Positions 47,559 through 55,933 of a stretch of 64,000 bases of DNA are shown piece by piece. Source of the stretch: Streptomyces griseoruber (GTDB taxonomy: Bacteria > Actinomycetota > Actinomycetes > Streptomycetales > Streptomycetaceae). The position numbers were made by a program, and so were the translations under genes. Below the pieces are notes generated by a model. That model made no database searches. It was given only the letters and a program-made list of their open reading frames with translations, and had not been told where the DNA came from. The DNA is taken from positions 91,606 to 155,605 of the forward strand of contig NZ_KQ948769.1 in assembly GCF_001514205.1 (NCBI RefSeq), read 5' to 3'. Position 1 is the first letter of the stretch, and each line of letters starts with the position of its first letter.

Positions 47559-48593
47559 ATGGACGCCAGGAGGGGGGCCGCGGCCCTGCTGGGCGCGGCG
47601 CTGCTGCTCACGGGGTGCGCCTCGGACACCGACGACACCAGGGCCGGCCCCTACGGCGGCACCGAGTCCGGCGCCGGGGGGAGCACGGCCGAGGTGAGCC
47701 CGGCCGGGGAGGCCCCGCCCGGGGAGAGCGGCCCCTTCTGGGTCGATCCGGGCAGCCCGGCCGCCCGTCAGCTCACCGTCTACGAGAGACAGGGCGAGGA
47801 GGCCGAGGCGGCGGCGGTCCGGCGGATCGCCGAGCGGGCGACCGGGGAGTGGCTCGGCGGTGAGGAGCCGCAGGCGCGGGCCCGTGTCGTCACCGAGGCC
47901 GCCGAGCGGGCGGGGCGCGTCCCGCTGCTCGTCCTGTACGACATCCCGCACCGCGACTGCGGCCGGTACTCCCGGGGCGGCGCGGCCGACGGCGCCACGT
48001 ACCGCGCCTGGATCGCCGCGGTGGCCCGGGGCATCGCCGACCGCCGCGCGTTCGTCGTCGTGGAGCCCGACGCGCTCCTCCACCTGGTCGACGGCTGCAC
48101 CCCGGCCGACCTGCGCGAGGAGCGCTACGCCCTCCTGGAGGACGCGGTCACCACCCTCAAGTCCCTGAAGAACACCAGGGTCTACCTGGATGCGGGCAAC
48201 GCGGGCCGGGGCCGGACCGACGGGATGGACCGGGCACTGCTGCGGGCGGGCGTGGCCCGGGCCGACGGCTTCGCGGTCAACGTCTCCAACTTCTACTCCA
48301 CCGGGGACTCCCTGGCGTACGGCAGACAGCTCTCCGCCGCGGTCGGCGGGAAGCACTTCGTCGTCGACACCAGCCGCAACGGCAACGGTCCGTACCGCGA
48401 GGGCGACCCGGCGGAACGCTGGTGCAACCCCCCGGGCCGGGCCCTGGGCACCCCGCCGACCACGAGGACGGCCGACCCCCTCGTGGACGCCTACCTGTGG
48501 GTGAAGAGCCCGGGGGAGTCGGACGGGGAGTGCAAGGGGGGCCCGAAGGCGGGCGCCTGGTGGCCGGAGTACGCGCTGGGCCTCACCCGCTGA
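47559..48593 (+). CDS. GH6-family glycoside hydrolase lipoprotein
   Basis: 344 residues with a lipoprotein signal (LLLTGC, Cys20 region). The GH6 fold follows, with VLYDIPHRDCGRYSRGG (the Asp in DCG is conserved), VVVEPDALLHL (catalytic acid Asp), YLDAGNAG and VDTSRNGNG. GH6 enzymes cleave beta-1,4-glucan with inversion. No cellulose-binding module is present. Lipid anchoring is unusual for a cellulase and suggests a surface or cell-wall-proximal substrate. It is 19 bp behind the class F sortase. Confidence 0.9.
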   Translation: MDARRGAAALLGAALLLTGCASDTDDTRAGPYGGTESGAGGSTAEVSPAGEAPPGESGPFWVDPGSPAARQLTVYERQGEEAEAAAVRRIAERATGEWLGGEEPQARARVVTEAAERAGRVPLLVLYDIPHRDCGRYSRGGAADGATYRAWIAAVARGIADRRAFVVVEPDALLHLVDGCTPADLREERYALLEDAVTTLKSLKNTRVYLDAGNAGRGRTDGMDRALLRAGVARADGFAVNVSNFYSTGDSLAYGRQLSAAVGGKHFVVDTSRNGNGPYREGDPAERWCNPPGRALGTPPTTRTADPLVDAYLWVKSPGESDGECKGGPKAGAWWPEYALGLTR

Positions 48594-48621
48594 TCACGGC
48601 GACCGTCGACCGCGCCAACGC

Positions 48622-48652
48622 GAAAGGCCCCCCGCTTCCGCGAAGGGCCTCT
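48622..48652 (-). terminator. Hairpin downstream of tRNA-Lys (first copy)
   Basis: On the minus strand AGGCCC and GGGCCT arms (plus flanking pairs) around TTCGCGGAAGCGG form a GC stem followed by TTTCG, nine bases beyond the tRNA 3' end. Confidence 0.75.
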
Positions 48653-48660
48653 GCCGTCTG

Positions 48661-48734
48661 TGCGCCGCCAGGGACTCGAACCCCGGACCCGCTGATTAAG
48701 AGTCAGCTGCTCTAACCAACTGAGCTAGCGGCGC
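48661..48734 (-). tRNA. tRNA-Lys (anticodon CTT), copy 1
   Basis: A complete 74-base cloverleaf reads on the minus strand. The acceptor stem is GCGCCGC/GCGGCGC with discriminator A. The D-arm is GCTCAGTTGGTTAGAGC, the anticodon loop is CTCTTAA (anticodon CTT) in the stem CTGA/TCAG, and the T-loop is GGTTCGAGTCC. CCA is not encoded, as usual in Streptomyces. It is identical to the copy at 55643-55716. Confidence 0.98.
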
Positions 48735-48963
48735 CTGCTGACGTCGTAACTCTACAGGACGCCGGGGGGTGCCCTTGACCACCTGATCGGGCACCTGATC
48801 GGGCACCCGATCGGCCACCCGGGCAGGGCCGCACCCGGCCGCCCTCCGTGCCGGGCCGGTGTACATCATTCGGACCGTCAGCATGCGCGCCGGGACGACA
48901 GTTGAGAAACTGGCGAACGTGCACAGCCGCGGACATTTCCATCTGGAGTGTGAGGGGAATCGC

Positions 48964-50319
48964 ATGAAGACTCCGGTATTCGAGGAATTCGATCCCGCGA
49001 GTGACTGCGACTGCCCCGGATGCGCACACTGGCGCCGGGTGAATCCGTATTCCCCCGCGTGGGGGTCCTCCCGGTTCGGCGGTCACCCGGCCGCCCGGCG
49101 GACCCTGGTCGTCGCCACCGCGGCGGCCGCGACACTCGGCGCCGGTCACGCCGTACCCGCCCTCGCCGCCCCGCAGGCCCCCGCTCGGCCGGGGATTCCC
49201 GCAGGTGACGAGCCCGACACTCCCCAGGGCGGCAAGGCGCCGCTGCACGGTCCGGGCGGGCGGCCCGCGCAGCCCGCGGCCACGGTGGCCACCCCGGCGA
49301 CGACCCGCGCGGAGATCATCCGGCGGGCCAGGGAATGGGTCGCGGCGCAGGTGCCGTACAGCATGAGCGCGTACTGGTCCGACGGTTACCGGCAGGACTG
49401 CTCGGGCTTCGTCTCGATGGCCTGGCAGCTGCCCGGAAACGAGTGGACGGGCACCCTCGCCCAGTACGGGACGCGCATTTCCAAGGAGGAACTCCAGCCC
49501 GGCGACATTCTTCTCTTCCACAATCCGGCCGACCCCCGGAAAGGCTCGCACGTCGTCATTTTCGGCGGCTGGACGGACTACACCCACACCTACTACCTCG
49601 CCTACGAGCAGACCCGCCCGACCGCCCGCCGCCAGGCCACCCCCTACGCCTACTGGAGCCATACGGACCGCTATGTCCCGTACCGCTACAAAGGCCTTGT
49701 GGCGGGGTCCGGTACGGAGACGTCCGGGCAGCAGCCGGCCGTCGCCGAGGGTGCCGGGGCCGTCGGGTCGGCCGCGGCCTACCCCGGCCCGTCGTTCTTC
49801 GGTCCCGGGGCGGACAACCCGTACGTCACCCAGCTCGGCCGGCTCCTCGTCGCGCGCGGCGGGGCCCGCTTCTACGTCTCGGGGCCCGGCCCCCGCTGGT
49901 CGGAGGCGGACCGCCGGGCCACCCAGGCGTTCCAGCAGGCCCAGGGCTGGAGCGGCGCCCGGGCGGACGGCCTGCCCGGCCCCCAGACCTGGCGTCTGCT
50001 GACCACGGGGCAGGGCCGGGACATCGCCCCCGCCGCACCCCCGCGCGCGACCGGCGTGGCGGGCCCGCCCTCGCCGCGTGCCCCGGCCTTCCCGGGCCGG
50101 GGCCTGTTCCGGCCCGGGGCGCAGAACACGTATGTCACGCAGCTGGGGAGGCAGCTCGTGAAGAAAGGGTTCGGCAGGTACTACACCCAGGGTCCGGGAC
50201 CACGCTGGGGCGAGGCGGACCGGCGTGCCGTCGAGGCGTTCCAGCGGGCCCAGGGCTGGCGCGGCGGCGCGGCGGACGGCTACCCGGGGCCCGAGACCTG
50301 GCGGCGGCTGTTCGCCTAG
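48964..50319 (+). CDS. NlpC/P60-like protein with two peptidoglycan-binding repeats
   Basis: 451 residues. A hydrophobic, Ala-rich segment (RTLVVATAAAATLGAGHAVPALAAP) about 45-70 residues in acts as an unusually late signal sequence; before it stands a Cys-containing N-terminus (DCDCPGCAHW). The NlpC/P60-like domain has DCSGFVSMAW (catalytic Cys) and GSHVVIFGGW (His). Two C-terminal repeats (FFGPGADNPYVTQLGR.. and LFRPGAQNTYVTQLGR.., each ending GPxTWR) are of the actinobacterial peptidoglycan-binding type. Cell-wall hydrolysis is likely. ATG 48964 follows GAGGGG. Confidence 0.88.
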   Translation: MKTPVFEEFDPASDCDCPGCAHWRRVNPYSPAWGSSRFGGHPAARRTLVVATAAAATLGAGHAVPALAAPQAPARPGIPAGDEPDTPQGGKAPLHGPGGRPAQPAATVATPATTRAEIIRRAREWVAAQVPYSMSAYWSDGYRQDCSGFVSMAWQLPGNEWTGTLAQYGTRISKEELQPGDILLFHNPADPRKGSHVVIFGGWTDYTHTYYLAYEQTRPTARRQATPYAYWSHTDRYVPYRYKGLVAGSGTETSGQQPAVAEGAGAVGSAAAYPGPSFFGPGADNPYVTQLGRLLVARGGARFYVSGPGPRWSEADRRATQAFQQAQGWSGARADGLPGPQTWRLLTTGQGRDIAPAAPPRATGVAGPPSPRAPAFPGRGLFRPGAQNTYVTQLGRQLVKKGFGRYYTQGPGPRWGEADRRAVEAFQRAQGWRGGAADGYPGPETWRRLFA

Positions 50320-50327
50320 GAGGCCGC

Positions 50328-50388
50328 GGGCACCGGCGCACGGGCACCGGCGCACGGGCGTCGGCGCACGGGCACCGGCAGGCACCGG
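50328..50388. repeat. 14-bp tandem repeat GGGCACCGGCGCAC
   Basis: Three full units (50328, 50342, 50356) and part of a fourth immediately downstream of the peptidoglycan-binding protein. It is noncoding. Confidence 0.9.
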
Positions 50389-50481
50389 CCGCAGGCGTTC
50401 GTACTCCTCGGCCCGTGGGGTCACTCGTGGGCCGTCCACTCACTGTCATGGCCTATCTGGCGCGGAGGCTGGAGGCACGCA

Positions 50482-51672
50482 ATGCACCCGACCACTTCAC
50501 ACACACCCGAGCCCGGCAACCCCTCGGACCCCGGTGCGGCGGCGGACGTGACCGAGGAGTCCGGCTCCGTCGCGCCGGTGCCGTCGGCACCGCCCGCCCC
50601 CGTGGGTGAGGGGCGGGGCGGGCGGCTCATCCAGAACGAGGCGACCACCGAGATCCCCGTACATCTGCTGTTCCGTGACGAGGCCGGGCCGCGGTCGGTC
50701 GCGGTGGGACCCGCCGTGGTGGGGGGCCGGAGCGGGGAGCCGCCGCGGCTGCGGCGGCCGGTGGCGGCGAAGGCGCGGCCGCAGGCCGAGGTCGACCCGG
50801 CCCTGGTGGAGCGGGCCGCGCGGGTGCTGCCCGGTGCGGCCGGGGTGCTCGCCGGGGTCTGCGGGGCGGCCGGCTGTGTGGCCACCTCCTGGTGGGCGGG
50901 GGTGCTGCCGCCGCTGGTGGAGGAGGCGCTGCGGCTGCCCGCGTGGGCGGGGGCCGGGCTCGGTCCGGCCCAGTGGGCGGCGTACGCGGGGGCGGGGGCC
51001 CTGGGGCTGTTCGGGTTCGGGGGGCTGGCGCGGGGGCGGACCGGGCGGGCCTGGGTGCTGGGGCTGTTCGGGCGCTACCGGGGGACCGTCCGCCGTACCG
51101 GTCTGCTGTGGGTCAATCCGCTGCTGCTGCGCCGTCAGGTCGACGTACGGCTGCGGCACTGGCGCAGTGAGCCGATGCCGGCGGCCGACGGCAGCGGGGT
51201 CGCGCTGCGGGTGGTCGTCCTCGTGGTGTGGCGGGTGCGGGACACCGCGCGGGCCACGCTGGGGGTCGAGGACCACGAGACGTATCTGCGGGAGTGCGTC
51301 GAGGCGGCGCTCGCCCGGATCCCGGTGGAGCCGCCGGGGGCGGGCCGGGGGTCGGTCGAGGCGGCGGGGGAGGCGCTGACCCGGCGGGTCGCGCGGGACG
51401 CGGGCGCGATCGGTGTGGAGGTGTTCTCGGTGCAGCCGCTGCGGATCGAGTACGCCCCGGAGGTCGCCGCCGCGATGCACCGGCGCCGGATCGCCGCGCT
51501 CGACGCCCAGCACCGGGCGACCGTGCTGACCTCGGTGGTCGATTCGGTGGAGGACACCGTGACCCGGCTGACCATGCGCGGTCTGGTGGAGCTGGACGAC
51601 TACGAGCGCAAGGCGCTGGTGAAGGACCTGACGGTGGCGTTCGCGGCGGGTCGCGGGGAACAGGCCCCGTGA
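50482..51672 (+). CDS. SPFH/band 7 domain membrane protein
   Basis: 396 residues. A disordered N-terminus (about 1-95), two membrane helices (about 115-137 and 168-182) and an SPFH domain with GLLWVNPLLLRRQVDVRL, VALRVVVLVVWRVRD and IGVEVFSVQPLRIEY are visible. The end is helical (MHRRRIAALDAQHRATVL). SPFH proteins form membrane scaffolds. ATG 50482 follows GGAGG by six bases. It is not in an obvious operon. Confidence 0.9.
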   Translation: MHPTTSHTPEPGNPSDPGAAADVTEESGSVAPVPSAPPAPVGEGRGGRLIQNEATTEIPVHLLFRDEAGPRSVAVGPAVVGGRSGEPPRLRRPVAAKARPQAEVDPALVERAARVLPGAAGVLAGVCGAAGCVATSWWAGVLPPLVEEALRLPAWAGAGLGPAQWAAYAGAGALGLFGFGGLARGRTGRAWVLGLFGRYRGTVRRTGLLWVNPLLLRRQVDVRLRHWRSEPMPAADGSGVALRVVVLVVWRVRDTARATLGVEDHETYLRECVEAALARIPVEPPGAGRGSVEAAGEALTRRVARDAGAIGVEVFSVQPLRIEYAPEVAAAMHRRRIAALDAQHRATVLTSVVDSVEDTVTRLTMRGLVELDDYERKALVKDLTVAFAAGRGEQAP

Positions 51673-51674
51673 TT

Positions 51675-51683
51675 GGTCTGGAC
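51675..51683. promoter_or_regulatory. DasR-like (dre) site 1, upstream of LPMO
   Basis: GGTCTGGAC within TTGGTCTGGACATG. It matches most of the dre core and is a direct repeat of the site at 51715, 40 bp downstream. It overlaps the probable -35 region (a -10-like CATAAT stands at 51700-51705). Confidence 0.6.
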
Positions 51684-51714
51684 ATGGTCATGGAACGGCC
51701 ATAATCTCGCACTT

Positions 51715-51724
51715 GGTCTAGACC
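51715..51724. promoter_or_regulatory. DasR-like (dre) site 2, upstream of LPMO
   Basis: GGTCTAGACC is the perfect palindromic core of the DasR-responsive element. It lies ten bases after the -10-like CATAAT, so bound DasR would block the polymerase. Paired 12-bp repeats of this kind are known before Streptomyces chitinase genes. Confidence 0.82.
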
Positions 51725-51772
51725 TGCACGGCTCGGCTCAGTGAACTCCCCACGTTCTCCAGGAGCGGCAGC

Positions 51773-52378
51773 ATGCGCAAAAAGACCAAGTGGTACGCCG
51801 CCGCGCTCGGGCTCACCACGGCGGGAGCCTTCGTGCTCTCGGCCGGCGGCGCGAGCGGCCACGGCTACACCGATCTGCCCATCAGCCGGCAGAAGCTCTG
51901 CCAGAACGGCACGGTCACGAACTGCGGCGACATCCAGTGGGAGCCGCAGAGCGTCGAAGGTCCGAAGGGCTTCCCGGGCTCAGGGGCGGCCGACGGATCG
52001 ATCTGCTCGGCGAACAACACCCGCTTCGCCCAGCTCGACAGCCCGAAGACGCCCTCGGGCGGGGCATGGCCGGCCACCAAGGTGACCGGCGGTCAGAGCT
52101 ACACCTTCCGCTGGCAGTTCACCGCGATGCACGCCACGACCGACTTCAAGTACTACGTCACCAAGCAGGGCTGGAACCAGAACCACAACCTGGCCCGCTC
52201 CGACCTCAACCTCACCCCCTTCCTCACCGTCCCCTACGGCGGCCAGCGCCCGCCCGCCACCCTCTCCCACAGCGGAACGCTCCCCTCGGGTCTGTCCGGC
52301 CGTCATGTGATCCTCGCGGTCTGGACGATCGCCGACACGGGCAACGCGTTCTACGCCTGCTCCGACGTCACCTTCTGA
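51773..52378 (+). CDS. AA10 lytic polysaccharide monooxygenase (chitin-type)
   Basis: 201 residues. A signal peptide is cleaved before His30 (GASG/HGYTDLP), giving the N-terminal His of the copper 'histidine brace'; the second His is in FTAMHATTDFKYY. Other AA10 hallmarks are CGDIQWEPQSVEGPKGFP and AVWTIADTGNAFYACSDV at the end. It has a single domain without a chitin-binding module. LPMOs oxidatively cleave crystalline chitin or cellulose. Two DasR-like sites upstream point to chitin/N-acetylglucosamine control. Confidence 0.96.
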   Translation: MRKKTKWYAAALGLTTAGAFVLSAGGASGHGYTDLPISRQKLCQNGTVTNCGDIQWEPQSVEGPKGFPGSGAADGSICSANNTRFAQLDSPKTPSGGAWPATKVTGGQSYTFRWQFTAMHATTDFKYYVTKQGWNQNHNLARSDLNLTPFLTVPYGGQRPPATLSHSGTLPSGLSGRHVILAVWTIADTGNAFYACSDVTF

Positions 52379-52764
52379 GGGACCGTCGGGTAGGGTCCTG
52401 GTCCGCGTGCGCCCTCGACCGGTGCACGCGGGTCCTGGCGTCGATGTACGGGGGCACGGGCCGCAGGGCCGACCGCGCAGGCGCGGGTGGTGCGGCAGTG
52501 GCGGACCACGCAGGTGGTCAACAACGTGCCCCGCACGACGCGGTGGCACGAGTACACCCACACCACCGCCGACGGCCGCGGCGTCGCGTGCAAGGGGGGC
52601 GGCGGCCCCCACACCCGGGACACCGGTGACGAGGTCGTGATGATCGAACTGCTGGTGACCGGTCCGTAGTTCTGAGCTTCCCTTGAGTCAACCCCGCCCC
52701 CCGCCCGGGTACGTTCCCTGCACACCGGTCGCACAGGCCGGTGGCCGGAGTTCGGGGGGCTCGC
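52379..52764. other. 386-bp stretch without a convincing gene
   Basis: Between the LPMO and the DUF3592 gene no confident gene was found. An open frame at 52487-52669 looks like a remnant related to the downstream protein (separate entry). The rest shows no RNA, terminator or repeat that I can support. Confidence 0.6.
52487..52669 (+). pseudogene. Possible remnant related to the downstream DUF3592 protein
   Basis: About 60 codons open in this frame. The part HEYTHTTADGRGVACKGG, followed by GDEVVMIE, aligns loosely with HVYEFTTREGRTVRFEE and GDIVTVFH of the DUF3592 protein encoded about 100 bp downstream. The N-terminal membrane helix and the C-terminal helix are missing and no ribosome binding site is visible. 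It is probably a decayed tandem copy; a chance frame cannot be excluded. Confidence 0.4.
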
Positions 52765-53232
52765 ATGGACATCTTCTTCCTGATCGTCCCATCGATCATG
52801 ATCATGGGCATTCTCTTCGCGATGTACACCGTGATCAGCCGCTCGCGCCGGGCCACCCAGGCCTGGGGCAGCGGTCTGACGGCCGAGGCGCGCTGTCTGC
52901 GGACGTACACGACGACCAGGACCAGCAGTGGTGAGCACCGCCGGGTGACGACGGTCCTGCACCACGTCTACGAGTTCACCACCCGCGAGGGCCGCACGGT
53001 CCGGTTCGAGGAGGAGAACGGCCCGGGGACGGTCCTGGAGGGCGACATCGTCACCGTCTTCCATCCCGCCGACCGCCCCGAGCGGGCCACCGCCCACCCC
53101 CCGGCGCGCGGGCGGCTCTTCGCGCAGTCCGGCTGTCTGCTGGTCTTCCTCGGCCTGGCGCTCGCCGCCTGCGTCGCCTTCATGATCGGCGCCCAGACGG
53201 AGATCTCCGCCTGGAGCGACGTCGCTCCCTAG
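52765..53232 (+). CDS. DUF3592 family membrane protein
   Basis: 155 residues with an N-terminal helix (about 3-24), a small beta domain (HHVYEFTTREGRTVRFEEENG; GDIVTVFHPADRP) and a C-terminal helix (about 122-143). This is the usual DUF3592 layout, of unknown function. ATG 52765 follows TTCGGGGGGCTCGC. A decayed relative lies just upstream. It converges with the RibD-like gene, six bases apart. Confidence 0.88.
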   Translation: MDIFFLIVPSIMIMGILFAMYTVISRSRRATQAWGSGLTAEARCLRTYTTTRTSSGEHRRVTTVLHHVYEFTTREGRTVRFEEENGPGTVLEGDIVTVFHPADRPERATAHPPARGRLFAQSGCLLVFLGLALAACVAFMIGAQTEISAWSDVAP

Positions 53233-53237
53233 TGCGG

Positions 53238-53885
53238 TCATCTGCGCCAGAAGAGGTGGTGCGTCACGCCGCTCGGGCTGGGCACGACCTCCAGGTGGAA
53301 CCGGTCCAGCAGTTCCTCGGGCGAGTCCCAGAGGCGGAGCCCGGAGCCGAGCTTCACCGGTGTGACGACCACGTGCAGGGTGTCGACGAGGTCGGCGTCG
53401 AGGAACTCCCGGACGGTGGTCACACCGCCACCGAGCCGGACGTCCTTGCCCTGCGCGGCCTGTCGCGCCTGCGCGAGCACCGCGGCGGGTTCGCCGTCCA
53501 CGAAGTGGAACGTGGTGTCGGAGAGCGTGAACGACGGACGCGGGTGGTGGGTCAGGACGAACACCGGCGTGTGGAAGGGCGGCTCGTCGCCCCACCAGCC
53601 GCGCCACTCGTGGTCGTGCCACGGGCCGCGCTGGGGTCCGAACTTGTTGCGGCCCATGATCTCGGCGCCGATGTTGTTGCCGAAGTCCCTGGCGAAGTAG
53701 TCGTCGAGGCCCCGGCTTCCGCCGGGCTCGGTGCGGTTGGGCCAGCTCGCCGTGGCGCCGGCCCAGGCGAAGAGCCGTGCCGGATCGACGGCGTGGCCGA
53801 ACGGCCGCTCCAGGCTCTGGTCCTCGCCGGCGGCGACGCCGTCGCTCGAGATGGTGAAGTTCTGCACGCGCAGCAGCTGATCCAT
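53238..53885 (-). CDS. Dihydrofolate-reductase/RibD C-terminal family protein
   Basis: 215 residues of the RibD C-terminal family: NFTISSDGVAAGEDQS at the start, IMGRNKFGP in the NADPH-binding region, VFVLTHHPRP, and DVRLGGGVTTVREFLDADLVD with LGSGLRLWDSP near the end. Members are NADPH-dependent reductases of largely unknown substrate. ATG 53885 was chosen (MDQLLRVQ); upstream in-frame sequence overlaps the divergent promoter region. It is divergent from the acyl-CoA synthetase. Confidence 0.9.
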   Translation of the reverse strand: MDQLLRVQNFTISSDGVAAGEDQSLERPFGHAVDPARLFAWAGATASWPNRTEPGGSRGLDDYFARDFGNNIGAEIMGRNKFGPQRGPWHDHEWRGWWGDEPPFHTPVFVLTHHPRPSFTLSDTTFHFVDGEPAAVLAQARQAAQGKDVRLGGGVTTVREFLDADLVDTLHVVVTPVKLGSGLRLWDSPEELLDRFHLEVVPSPSGVTHHLFWRR

Positions 53886-54001
53886 GGGTGTCCTCATCAG
53901 GTCCTGTCGCCTCCTCGGAGGGCGATTGCGTCCTCCACCAGGATGTCGAACGGGACGCGGCCGGATCGACAGCGGCGCGTGCGTTCTTCCGGCATGGTCA
54001 T

Positions 54002-54016
54002 CTGACGATATGTCAG
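54002..54016. promoter_or_regulatory. 15-bp palindrome CTGAC-GATAT-GTCAG
   Basis: Perfect 5-bp arms, 15 bp before the acyl-CoA synthetase start and within the shared intergenic region with the RibD-like gene. The TGAC-N5-GTCA layout is typical of TetR-family operators, but no TetR gene lies in this window. Confidence 0.6.
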
Positions 54017-54031
54017 CTACCGTGCGCCCCC

Positions 54032-55681
54032 ATGGAGTCCGTCGCCGCACTCGTAGCGCACCGCTGGGACGACCACCGGCCGGGACTGTGGTGCGAGGAC
54101 ACGGTGCTCAGCCATCACGAGATCGCGGCCGGCGCCGCCGCCCGGGCCGCGCTCCTCGCCGAGCTGCTGCCCCCGGGCGCCGCACCGCATCTCGGGGTGC
54201 TGCTGGACAACACCCCGGAGTTCCCGCTGTGGCTGTCCGCCGCCGCGCTCGCCGGTGCGGCGGTCGCCGGGATCAATCCCACCCGCCGGGGCCCCGAGCT
54301 GGCCCGGGACATCCTGCACACCGAGTGCGCTCTGCTGATCACCGAGCGGGTCCACCTCCCGCTGCTCGCCGGGCTCGACCTCCCCGGAGTCCGTGTCCTG
54401 GTGACCGACACGGAGGAGTACGAGGCTCTCCTCACGCCCTACGCGGGCGCCCGCCCGGATCCGTCCCGGGCCCGCCCCGCCGACCGTCTCCTGCTCTACT
54501 TCACCTCCGGTTCGACCGGCGCCCCCAAGGCCGCGATCTGCACCCAGGGCCGGCTGGCCGCCGCGGGCCGCTCCCTGGCGGCGCAGTTCTCCGTCGTGCC
54601 GGACGACGTGCACTACATCTGCATGCCGATGTTCCACGGCAACGCGGTGATCGCCGACTGGGCCCCCGCGCTGGCCGCCGGGGCCGGGGTGGCGCTGCGC
54701 CGGCGCTTCTCGGCCTCCGCGTTCCTCGCGGACGTACGGCGCCACCGGGCGACGTACTTCACCTATGTCGGCCGGGCGATCCAGTACCTGCTGGCCACCG
54801 AGCCGGGCCCGGCCGACCGGGACCATGCTCTGCGGCTCGGCTTCGGGACCGAGGCGGGGGTGGTGGACGCGGCGGCCTTCGAGCGGCGGTTCGGGGTGCG
54901 GCTGGTGGAGGGGTACGGCTCCTCGGAGGGCGGCGCGGCGGTGCAGTGGACGCCGGGGACACCGGCCGGCGCCGTGGGGCGGGCGGGGCCCGGGCTGGCC
55001 GTCCTCGACGCGGAGTCGGGGAACGAGTGCCCGCCGGCCCGCTTCGACACCGCCGGGCGGCTGCTGAACGGGGACGAGGCGATCGGGGAGCTGGTCAATC
55101 GCGGGCCGAACCCGTTCGAGGGGTACTGGCGCAACCCGGCGGCGGAGTCCGAGCGGCGCCGGGACGGCCTGTACTGGACCGGCGACCTCTTCTACCGCGA
55201 CCCCGACGGCTACCTCTACTTCGCCGGGCGTACGGACGACAGGATCCGCGTGGACAGCGAGAACCTGGCCGCCGCGATGATCGAGAACATCCTCGCCCGG
55301 TACGAGGGCGCGGACGCCGTCGCCGTGTACGCGGTGCCGGACCCGGTGACCGGGGACCAGGTGATGGCGACGCTCGCGGGGGAGTTCGAGCCGGCCGCCT
55401 TCGTCGCGTTCCTCGCCGCCCAGCCGGACCTGGGGACGAAGATGGCGCCCCGGTTCGTACGGGTGGTGGAGCGGATGCCCGTCACCGCCACCAACAAGAT
55501 CCACCGCGCGCTGCTGAGGCGGGAGGGGGTGCGGTGCGCGGACCCGGTGTGGTGGCGCCCGCCGGGGGAGTCCGGTTACCGGCCGCTGACCGGCGGGGAC
55601 GCCGAAGGGCCCCTCGTGTCTCCACGAGAGGCCCTTCCAGGGTGCGCCGCCAGGGACTCGAACCCCGGACCCGCTGATTAA
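54032..55681 (+). CDS. AMP-binding acyl-CoA synthetase that ends inside a tRNA gene
   Basis: 549 residues of the ANL superfamily: the P-loop YFTSGSTGAPKA, the A5-like YGSSEGGAAVQW, the hinge region TGDLFYRDPDGYLYFAGRTDD and the C-terminal Lys block TATNKIHRALLRR. It activates a carboxylic (probably fatty) acid as its acyl-adenylate and CoA ester. The catalytic domains are complete, but the frame has no stop before 55681: the last ~25 codons read through a terminator hairpin and 39 bases of the opposite-strand tRNA-Lys (ending CAARDSNPGPAD). ATG 54032 follows the palindrome. Confidence 0.92.
   Translation: MESVAALVAHRWDDHRPGLWCEDTVLSHHEIAAGAAARAALLAELLPPGAAPHLGVLLDNTPEFPLWLSAAALAGAAVAGINPTRRGPELARDILHTECALLITERVHLPLLAGLDLPGVRVLVTDTEEYEALLTPYAGARPDPSRARPADRLLLYFTSGSTGAPKAAICTQGRLAAAGRSLAAQFSVVPDDVHYICMPMFHGNAVIADWAPALAAGAGVALRRRFSASAFLADVRRHRATYFTYVGRAIQYLLATEPGPADRDHALRLGFGTEAGVVDAAAFERRFGVRLVEGYGSSEGGAAVQWTPGTPAGAVGRAGPGLAVLDAESGNECPPARFDTAGRLLNGDEAIGELVNRGPNPFEGYWRNPAAESERRRDGLYWTGDLFYRDPDGYLYFAGRTDDRIRVDSENLAAAMIENILARYEGADAVAVYAVPDPVTGDQVMATLAGEFEPAAFVAFLAAQPDLGTKMAPRFVRVVERMPVTATNKIHRALLRREGVRCADPVWWRPPGESGYRPLTGGDAEGPLVSPREALPGCAARDSNPGPAD
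55604..55637 (-). terminator. Hairpin downstream of tRNA-Lys (second copy)
   Basis: GAAGGGCCCCTCGTG and CACGAGAGGCCCTTC form a 15-bp stem (one mismatch) with a TCTC loop, six bases beyond the tRNA 3' end. It is also read as codons of the acyl-CoA synthetase. Confidence 0.88.
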
Positions 55682-55716
55682 GAGTCAGCTGCTCTAACCA
55701 ACTGAGCTAGCGGCGC
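55643..55716 (-). tRNA. tRNA-Lys (anticodon CTT), copy 2
   Basis: All 74 bases are identical to copy 1 at 48661-48734, on the same strand, 6,982 bp away. The final 39 bases on this strand are shared with the 3' end of the acyl-CoA synthetase frame on the other. Confidence 0.98.
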
Positions 55717-55933
55717 ATGACTCCCGCCGTCCACCCTTCGGCGGTCGGCGACAGAGAAAATACTACCTGGTTCCGGGGGTGCTCCGGACCACCGGCCGGG
55801 CACCGGGGCGTGCGCCCCTCCGCGTGGGTGAACCACGTGACCGCATAGTCGTATGTCACATGCGGGTCCCCCTTCTCGCTCGATGGTGGTGGCACCAGAC
55901 CTCTTCGTTCCACCGACCCGAAAGGGGCCCGCC

